Assembly (NCBI RefSeq): GCF_007993045.1
Contig: NZ_VOOR01000023.1
Location: 29,208 to 93,207 of the forward strand
Source of the DNA: Phaeodactylibacter luteus
GTDB taxonomy: Bacteria > Bacteroidota > Bacteroidia > Chitinophagales > Saprospiraceae
Length of the DNA stretch: 64,000 bases
Direction: 5' to 3'
Part shown: one piece after another, positions 58,030-64,000 of the stretch
Numbering within the stretch: the stretch's first letter is position 1
Layout of the letters: each line of letters opens with the position of its first letter
Position numbers and translations under genes: made by a program
Notes under the pieces: generated by a model
Seen by the model: the letters and a program-made list of their open reading frames with translations, nothing else
Told to the model about the DNA's origin: nothing
Databases searched by the model: none

Positions 58030-60981
58030 ATGCAATTGTTCCAAACCGACACCCACAAAGCAGCTCATCAGATTGTCTTTGACCTCTACCATTTCGGGGC
58101 ACAGCTTCACCTGCCGACCGGCTATATCGTCAGCGAAGACCGGGACGGACTGCTGGCTCATATCCGGCAGAAGGCCCTCCCGGAAACGATCGGCAGCTTT
58201 GGCCTGCCACTCTCCCCTACCCTTTCCCGCCTGTTCCAGCTGGTGGAAGAGCTGCAGCCCAAAGCCCTGGAGGCTCGCTTCAAACCCAATAAGCGCAAGA
58301 AAACTACCCTGGAGGAACTGCTAACAGACCGGGATATCGCCCGAAGCATCTACAAATATGCACATGCCCGCCTTGATGAGCTGCTGTCCACAGCCGTTAA
58401 ACATCAGATCGCCATCACTTGGCAGGTAGAGCGGACTGTGCTCGCCAAAGACTTTGTGCTATTGCCTCAACCTGCCCCTTTAGAGCCCCGCCTTTTCTTC
58501 AAGCGGGAAACACAAGGGGTGCGCTACCGGCTGCAGCTGGAAGATGAGCACGGCACCTGGCCCATCAGCTCAAAGGATGTGGTGCCCATTACCAACCACC
58601 CGGCCTGGATTTTCGTCGATTACCAATTGTTCCGGGCACCCGCCATCAATGGGCATATGGTGCTGCCTTTCCAAAAGAAAGAGGAGGTCATCATCCCCCA
58701 AAAATCGGTAAAAACCTATTTCCAGAAGTTCATCCTCAAGGTCGCTGCCAAATCTGAAATAGAAGCGGAAGGCTTCGAGGTCACACAGCACCAGGAGCTC
58801 AGCTCCTGCATACTCGAGCCCATCCGGGATATTTTCTCAGGCCGCTGGGCACTAGCGGTGTACATGCAGTACCCTGGCAGCAAGTTCCTTTGGAGCGACC
58901 GCAGGGAAAAGAAGACCAGCCTTGAGTTTGAAGGGGAGGAGGTCCGCATCCTACAGGCACAGCGGCAGCCCGGTGCAGAGCACGAAAAGGTGGAATTGCT
59001 GAAAGCCATGGGCCTGGCCGCCGGGGAGCATGCCCACTTCTACCCCGAAGGTGCACAGCCCGACACCCCCTATGCCACCCTCGAATGGCTGAGCAGCCAC
59101 CGGGCAGCACTGCAAGCAGCCGGGTTTCAATTGCTGCCCGTAGCAGAAGATGGGCAGCAGCTCTACCTCCACCCTCCTTCTATCTCGCTCAGTGCAGGCC
59201 AGGACAATGACTGGTTCGACCTCAAAGGGGTTGTCACCGTAGGCGAATTCAGCTTCCCCTTTATCAAGCTGGCCAAGTACATCCGGGACAGGCAGCCGCT
59301 GTTCCCCCTGCCCAACGGGGCGTATTTCATCATCCCGCAAGAGTGGATGGCCCGCTACAAAAGCCTATTCCAATTCGGCTCCCGCGAAAAAGACGGGCTG
59401 AAGCTCGCTAAAAGCCACTTCACCCTGCTCAAGGAAATAGGGCTCGGGGCGGGGGAAGAAGTAGAAGAAGAACGGCAGCCGGCAACCGATTTCCAGCCTT
59501 CCCCTCTGCTCAAAGCATCCCTAAGGCCTTATCAGCTAGAAGGCGCGCGGTGGCTCGTCGGCTTGTACGAGAGCCAGCTCGGCGCTTGCCTGGCCGATGA
59601 TATGGGCTTGGGCAAAACCCTGCAGACCATCACCGTGCTGCTGCACGCCAAAGCGCAAAAAGCACAGCGGGGCAGCTCAGCGCCTCAGGAAAGGCCGGCA
59701 CAGCAGCTTGGGCTCTTTGCCCCGGCAGAAGACTTCGATACCCTGCAGCCCCTCCAATCGCTTATCATACTGCCTGCCTCCCTCGTCTTCAACTGGGAGG
59801 CCGAAATACGCAAATTCGCCCCAAGCTTGCAGGCCTACCGGCATACCGGGCCCAAACGCTATAAAGACATCCGCCTCCTCTCCCGATTTGATGTCCTCCT
59901 GACCACTTATCAGACCGCCCTGCGCGATCAAGAGCTGCTTGAGCAAATCGAGTTCGAATACATTGTCCTGGACGAGAGCCAGTACATCAAAAACAAAGAC
60001 AGCAAAGTATTCCGCGCCATCAACCAGCTGCAGGGGCGGCACCGGCTTTCCCTCAGCGGCACGCCCATCGAGAACTCCCTTTCCGACCTCTGGGCCCAAA
60101 TGCAGTTCATCAACCCCAACCTCCTGGGCAGCTTCAACTTTTTCCAAAAAGAATTCATCCGCCCCATTGAGAAACTGCAGGACGAGGACAAAAAAGCACA
60201 GCTGCGGCGGCTCGTCAGCCCTTACCTCCTCAGGCGGACCAAAGAGGAGGTCGCAAAGGACCTGCCACCGCTGACGACCAAGACGTTCTACTGCGAGATG
60301 ACGGCAGAGCAAAAACGCCTGTACGAACGAGAAAAATCAGCCGCACGCAACTACCTCCTCGAAAATTATGATGCCGCCAACCCCCAATTCCGCTTCAAAG
60401 TGCTGCAGTCGCTGACCAAGCTCAGACAGCTGGCCAACCACCCTAAAATGGCGGTAGAGGCTTATGCCAAAGGCAGCGGCAAATTCGAAGATGTCCTAGA
60501 ACACATGGACACCATACGGCGGGGAGGGCACAAAGTACTGCTGTTCAGCTCCTTCGTTCAACACCTCGAGCTGTTCAAAGCGGCTTTCGAAGCCCAACAA
60601 CAGCCCTATGCCTGGCTGACCGGCGGGCAGGCCAGCCAAGAACGGGAGAAAGCCGTGCAGCAGTTCAATGAAGACCCCAGCCTGGGGGCTTTCCTCATTT
60701 CCATTAAGGCTGGCGGGACGGGCCTCAACCTCACTTCGGCAGACTACGTCTTCATCCTCGACCCCTGGTGGAACCCCACAACCGAACAGCAGGCCATTGC
60801 CAGGGCCCACCGCATTGGGCAAGACAAGCACGTCATGGCCATCAAGTTCATCACTCGGGGCACCATAGAAGAGAAAATCCTAAAGCTGCAGGAAAAGAAA
60901 GCCCGGCTGGCGGAAGATATCATCGAGAATGTGCAGCAGGCCCAGTTTTCAAAAGGCGACCTGGAGTACTTGTTTGACTAG
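58030..60981 (+). CDS. SNF2-family DEAD/DEAH-like helicase
   Basis: A 983-residue protein; the start at 58030 (MQLFQTDTHKAAHQIVF) begins the conserved N-terminal region. Residues about 1-480 are a family-specific region without a clear zinc finger. The SNF2 core follows: DDMGLGKTLQTI (Walker A, near 520), VLDESQYIKNKDS (motif II, DESQ), LSGTPIENSLSDLW (III), then in the second RecA domain LLFSSFVQHL, SIKAGGTGLNLT (V) and ARAHRIGQDK (VI). Such proteins translocate on double-stranded DNA and remodel nucleoprotein. The stop codon lies inside the terminal repeat of a MITE-like element. Confidence 0.93.
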   Translation: MQLFQTDTHKAAHQIVFDLYHFGAQLHLPTGYIVSEDRDGLLAHIRQKALPETIGSFGLPLSPTLSRLFQLVEELQPKALEARFKPNKRKKTTLEELLTDRDIARSIYKYAHARLDELLSTAVKHQIAITWQVERTVLAKDFVLLPQPAPLEPRLFFKRETQGVRYRLQLEDEHGTWPISSKDVVPITNHPAWIFVDYQLFRAPAINGHMVLPFQKKEEVIIPQKSVKTYFQKFILKVAAKSEIEAEGFEVTQHQELSSCILEPIRDIFSGRWALAVYMQYPGSKFLWSDRREKKTSLEFEGEEVRILQAQRQPGAEHEKVELLKAMGLAAGEHAHFYPEGAQPDTPYATLEWLSSHRAALQAAGFQLLPVAEDGQQLYLHPPSISLSAGQDNDWFDLKGVVTVGEFSFPFIKLAKYIRDRQPLFPLPNGAYFIIPQEWMARYKSLFQFGSREKDGLKLAKSHFTLLKEIGLGAGEEVEEERQPATDFQPSPLLKASLRPYQLEGARWLVGLYESQLGACLADDMGLGKTLQTITVLLHAKAQKAQRGSSAPQERPAQQLGLFAPAEDFDTLQPLQSLIILPASLVFNWEAEIRKFAPSLQAYRHTGPKRYKDIRLLSRFDVLLTTYQTALRDQELLEQIEFEYIVLDESQYIKNKDSKVFRAINQLQGRHRLSLSGTPIENSLSDLWAQMQFINPNLLGSFNFFQKEFIRPIEKLQDEDKKAQLRRLVSPYLLRRTKEEVAKDLPPLTTKTFYCEMTAEQKRLYEREKSAARNYLLENYDAANPQFRFKVLQSLTKLRQLANHPKMAVEAYAKGSGKFEDVLEHMDTIRRGGHKVLLFSSFVQHLELFKAAFEAQQQPYAWLTGGQASQEREKAVQQFNEDPSLGAFLISIKAGGTGLNLTSADYVFILDPWWNPTTEQQAIARAHRIGQDKHVMAIKFITRGTIEEKILKLQEKKARLAEDIIENVQQAQFSKGDLEYLFD

Positions 60982-61145
60982 TGCCTTAAGTCATAAATCT
61001 CTGATACTTAAGTTGAAGTTGTTTTCCGGCTAATCAAGGCGAAGGTTCGCGACTTTAGCCCGAGCTAAAGGAGCGGTTCTTTAACGAAGAGTAGACGGAA
61101 AATAACGAAACTTGGGGTGTCAAGGATTTATGGCTTGAGGCACTA
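60979..61145. mobile_element. 167 bp MITE-like element with 20 bp terminal inverted repeats and TA duplication
   Basis: Left TIR GTGCCTTAAGTCATAAATCT (60981-61000) and right TIR (61124-61143, reverse complement GTGCCTCAAGCCATAAATCC) differ at three positions. Both are flanked by TA, as for Tc1/mariner/IS630-type insertions. No ORF is inside. The left TA and the first TIR base provide the helicase stop codon TAG. A related TAGTGCCTCAAGCCAT lies at about 5570. Confidence 0.7.
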
Positions 61146-61273
61146 GTGCTGCCCAGTTGCTGAAGTGGCCCGAGGCTTAAAAACCAAAGCCGGCAGGTTG
61201 GATAAAACCCAGTTGTAATCTATCCACAGCAGTTGTGGGCAATGACACAGCATCAAAGCCCCTCTGTTTGCAG

Positions 61274-61425
61274 GCCGGATCTTTTGGGGCTTGCCCCCTC
61301 CGCAAGGATAGGGGCCTGCCCCTGCCCAGCGGGCAGGTGCCGCTATGCTACGGGGCTCGCTGTCCGCTCGGCCCTGACGGGCTTATCACCCCTCCGCAGC
61401 GCTAGGCCGTTGCCATCCTGGAGCC
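61274..61425 (-). repeat. Dispersed GC-rich repeat, copy 9 (reverse)
   Basis: Reverse copy with CCGGATCTTTTGGGGCTTGC, CGGGGCTCGCTGTCCGCTCG and CCGCAGCGCTAGGCCGTTGC. With the MITE-like element it fills most of the 542 bp between the helicase and the beta-lactamase-like gene. Confidence 0.85.
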
Positions 61426-61523
61426 AAAGCCTGCGACATTTGGGCTTAGAGCTCAACCTATAGTTTTGGCCCTTTTGGACGCAAATGGGTGGCGGCCCTA
61501 CACAACAAAAAGGCTCCATCAGC

Positions 61524-63239
61524 CTATGGGCAAAACGAGCGCATGCCCTCGGCCCTCCGGGCCAGCTCCTCAATATTGAGGTCATGCTCATCCATAAACC
61601 GGAAGAGCAGGGTTTTGCCGGGCAGGAAAGCCACATAGTTCTCCCCAAAACCGAGCATGTACGAAACCCGGAACCGGCAGTCTTGCCCAGCCACCTCCTT
61701 TGACCAGAAAGAATGCTGATAAGCGCCCCCCCGATAGTCCCCCCCGGTAGCAAAACCCTCCCAAGCGGCCGGGTCGAGCGCTTCAAGGACAGTTTCCCGG
61801 TGCAGGAGCTGCTCCCCTGCATGCTGCCCGCCGTTCGCCAAAAGCAAGCCAATCTTCGCCGCTTCATCCAAAGTAGGCAAGGCGCCATACGCCAAAATGG
61901 GGATAGCCGCTGAGGCGTCCGCCTCCAGCGTATGAAGCACGGTAAAGTGGGGTGCCCCTATGGGGTTCAGGACATGCTCCCTTACCAGCTCCCAATAGTG
62001 AACACCTTCCCCCTCCCGGCTTTCCACATACCGCTGCAGGGCATAAGACAATACAAATGAATTGGTGGAAGCATAGTTGAACTGCTGCCCAGGCAAAGGG
62101 GGCGCATCGCCCAGGGCCGCAATATTGTGAATGGCCTCCTCGGCTGTCTCCGCAGCAATGAGGGGGGCAAAAAGTTGAGCAGCGCCCTCGCCACCGGCCG
62201 TGCCCGTTGTCATATCGAGCAAATGGCGGAATGTGACGCCTTCCCAGCCGCCTCGCCCAGCCAAAGCGGCCACGTACCGGCTGACGGGCTCTTCCAAAAG
62301 CCCTGGGCCATAACGTTCCGCAAAGTAAAACAAGGAAAGGGCGCCAGCCATGCTTTTGGTCACAGAATACAGCCCATGCCGCATCTCCTCAGGGTAAGGG
62401 AAAAGACCGTGGCGGGTCTTGGGCGGATGCAGGAAAAGCGTGCTGTCCAGCATAACAGCCCCTAGGCTTGTAGGTGCGCTGGTGTAACCCATCTGGCCGA
62501 AATAAGCAGCCAAAGCCTCACTCCCGGGCGCTTCGCCAAGCGGTCGGACGGGAAGCCTGCCCTCCTCCTCCTCCAAATGCCTGCTGACAACCGCCGCTGA
62601 ATCCGGCAATGGCATAGGCTGGAAACTTGCAGGCAGTACCGCGCGGATATTGCCCAGCTGCCGATCGTCAATGTCGGCAGTCTCTTGGCTGCACTGCAGG
62701 CAAACCTGGCTGACGGAGTCTTGCCCATAGACAAAAGTGGCGACGCAATTCCTCGCCTGCCCCACCCATCTATCGGTCAGGGTAAGGGGGAAAGACGCCC
62801 GGCTCCAAGCGCCATCGCCTTTTTCGCGCCATACCCTGCCCGCACCGGGTATCACATCCCAATAGCTATCGCTCTGCTGCCTGGTATCCATCCGATCTTT
62901 TCGGCCCGGTATCAGCTGGCCTTGGCTGGCCACAAAGGAAAGGCTTATGCGGGGGAACCGGTCTTCGCCAGGATAATAGGCTTTCTCCTTAGGGAAAACC
63001 AAAGGGGAGGCAGCAAGGGACAAAATGCCCGAAAAAGGGGCAGCTGCGCTATCTTCCGCCCAATCTGGGCGGGCAAAAAAGCTCATATCCATCAGCGGCT
63101 GAGGCTTGCCCTGCAAGAGCTCATCTACGGTCAGTTGGCTTCTCGGGCTAGACATCACAGGGCCATCCCAAGCGGTAGGGCCTTTCTGGCAAGCGCCGAT
63201 AAATGCCGAAAGTGCAATCAGTATAGGGAGGTGCTTCAC
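61524..63239 (-). CDS. Serine hydrolase lipoprotein, class C beta-lactamase-like
   Basis: A 571-residue exported protein with lipobox FIGAC (residues 13-17). Residues about 20-230 have no recognised domain. The beta-lactamase-related domain follows: YSVTKSMAGA near 295 gives the SxxK nucleophile and lysine, and FNYASTNSFVLSYAL gives the YxN-like tyrosine, here YAS. GVTFRHLLDMTTG is the usual helix before it. Family members include esterases, D-aminopeptidases and penicillin-binding-like enzymes. The substrate is unknown, and resistance is not implied. It appears monocistronic. Confidence 0.85.
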   Translation of the reverse strand: MKHLPILIALSAFIGACQKGPTAWDGPVMSSPRSQLTVDELLQGKPQPLMDMSFFARPDWAEDSAAAPFSGILSLAASPLVFPKEKAYYPGEDRFPRISLSFVASQGQLIPGRKDRMDTRQQSDSYWDVIPGAGRVWREKGDGAWSRASFPLTLTDRWVGQARNCVATFVYGQDSVSQVCLQCSQETADIDDRQLGNIRAVLPASFQPMPLPDSAAVVSRHLEEEEGRLPVRPLGEAPGSEALAAYFGQMGYTSAPTSLGAVMLDSTLFLHPPKTRHGLFPYPEEMRHGLYSVTKSMAGALSLFYFAERYGPGLLEEPVSRYVAALAGRGGWEGVTFRHLLDMTTGTAGGEGAAQLFAPLIAAETAEEAIHNIAALGDAPPLPGQQFNYASTNSFVLSYALQRYVESREGEGVHYWELVREHVLNPIGAPHFTVLHTLEADASAAIPILAYGALPTLDEAAKIGLLLANGGQHAGEQLLHRETVLEALDPAAWEGFATGGDYRGGAYQHSFWSKEVAGQDCRFRVSYMLGFGENYVAFLPGKTLLFRFMDEHDLNIEELARRAEGMRSFCP

Positions 63240-63585
63240 AGGCAGAAACGGTTTTTATGGCGAGAAAATACAAAAAACAAAGCGATCCCTGCCTTTACTT
63301 ATCTTCTGTATCAACCTGATAAAACATTATTGGCTCTATTTTTTGATCTAAACTTGCCATATTTTGAATCTTGTTTTTTAATGATACACAACGGTCCGGG
63401 CAGGCGCAGTAGGGGATTCTCATCCACCAGTGTTGCCTCCCAAATATACAAAGGCCCGACGACAGCAGGCGACCTTTTTTCGCCTGATGGCGGCGAGCGC
63501 CGGTAATAGAATAATCAGCGTCGGTTTCTAAACCACTCCCCTATTGACGCCTGCCCATTGTTGTCTGACGTTTCTATATTCCAAG
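63240..63585. other. Intergenic region with no recognisable gene
   Basis: It contains AT-rich upstream DNA and one weak hairpin (CAGGCGA at 63466-63472 with TCGCCTG at 63480-63486). It holds no copy of the dispersed repeat. Base composition falls towards the right edge. Confidence 0.6.
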
Positions 63586-64000
63586 TTATTTTATTTCCTC
63601 GTTTGTTGAGTTAAATGCTTTAAAAGCAAAAGAATCTTCTTTGACATAATCTTCTTTGAACATACTCCAAATCATTTCATCTCTTAATTCTCCTTCTGTA
63701 TCAGTAGTTCTATTTTTGAGAGTGGCTTCGTGATAAAACCCAAGCTTTTTGGGGATTCCTTGACTTGCGATATTATTTGGGGCACATCTTATTTCAATTC
63801 TATCAAGTTGTTCGATTTCAAATCCAACCTTAATTAGAGCTTTAACTGTTTCGGTAGCATATCCTTGTTTCAGATAATTTGCATTAATCCAATAACCAAT
63901 TTCTCTTGCATTTTCTCCCAATCGGGTGTGAAGTCCTGATGACCCAATAAGTTTATTTTCATCTTTGTTAAAAATCCCAAAAGTATAGTCAAGTCCTAAG
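63586..64000 (-). CDS. GNAT family acetyltransferase, RimJ/RimL-like (partial, 5' end outside window)
   Basis: About 137 residues of the C-terminal part of a GNAT enzyme, open at the right edge. Visible features are GLDYTFGIFNKDENKLIGSS, GEIGYW-like ENAREIGYWINANYLKQGYA and IKVGFEIEQLDRIEIRCAPN. The acetyl-CoA loop normally follows the GYW block. NIASQGIPKKLGFYHEATLK is the conserved C-terminal helix-strand unit of the RimJ/RimL group, which acetylates protein N-termini or small amines. Its DNA is clearly AT-richer than its neighbours, which suggests recent transfer. Confidence 0.85.
   Translation of the reverse strand, partial: LGLDYTFGIFNKDENKLIGSSGLHTRLGENAREIGYWINANYLKQGYATETVKALIKVGFEIEQLDRIEIRCAPNNIASQGIPKKLGFYHEATLKNRTTDTEGELRDEMIWSMFKEDYVKEDSFAFKAFNSTNEEIK

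Overview
This window comes from a GC-rich member of the Bacteroidota, most likely the Saprospiria (Phaeodactylibacter/Lewinella-like). That placement is an inference from gene content: several secreted proteins with C-terminal type IX secretion (T9SS) sorting domains, an STN/carboxypeptidase-regulatory-like TonB receptor paired with a DUF4249 lipoprotein, DUF4199 membrane proteins, an Omp28-like protein and Bacteroidota-type TAnnTTTG promoter elements.

Region 1 (1-29.2 kb) is ordinary chromosome: the start of ftsX (cut by the window edge), leuS, three separate M28-family metallopeptidases, a DUF3108/TapB-like protein, a DUF547 lipoprotein, an Omp28-like T9SS protein, a Crp/Fnr regulator, the DUF4249/TonB receptor pair, a GT2 glycosyltransferase with two DUF4199 proteins, an Nramp-like transporter with altered metal-site motifs, a dihydroorotase-like protein that has lost its metal ligands, a large GT-C-like membrane protein, and a ThuA/sugar dehydrogenase/PKD/cytochrome c fusion lipoprotein.

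Region 2 (29.5-50.3 kb) is a complete CRISPR-Cas locus: a WYL-domain regulator, then cas6-cas5-cas8-cas7-cas3, an antisense Uma2-family gene, cas4-cas1-cas2, a leader, and a very long array of about 156 repeats and 155 spacers (39980-50316). The gene order matches the poorly characterised Porphyromonas gingivalis-type (I-PGING, Cas8c/Csp2, Cas7/Csp1, Cas5p) systems, which are related to I-B/I-C. The effector genes cas5-cas8-cas7-cas3 are visibly AT-richer than cas6, cas4, cas1, cas2 and the flanking chromosome, so the operon looks like a mosaic. Overlapping spacers inside the array allow the PAM to be read without any phage sequence: 5'-CCA immediately upstream of the protospacer.

Region 3 (50.3-64 kb) holds an AT-richer pair of T9SS-secreted proteins (a parallel beta-helix protein and an M43-like metalloprotease with dockerin- and cohesin-like parts) flanked by direct copies of a dispersed repeat. 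A second GT-C-like membrane protein, a SNF2 helicase, a class C beta-lactamase-like lipoprotein and a partial GNAT acetyltransferase follow.

Across the whole window, nine copies of one 130-215 bp GC-rich dispersed repeat occupy most of the long intergenic gaps, and at least two further short inverted-repeat (MITE-like) elements are present. No rRNA or tRNA gene was recognised.
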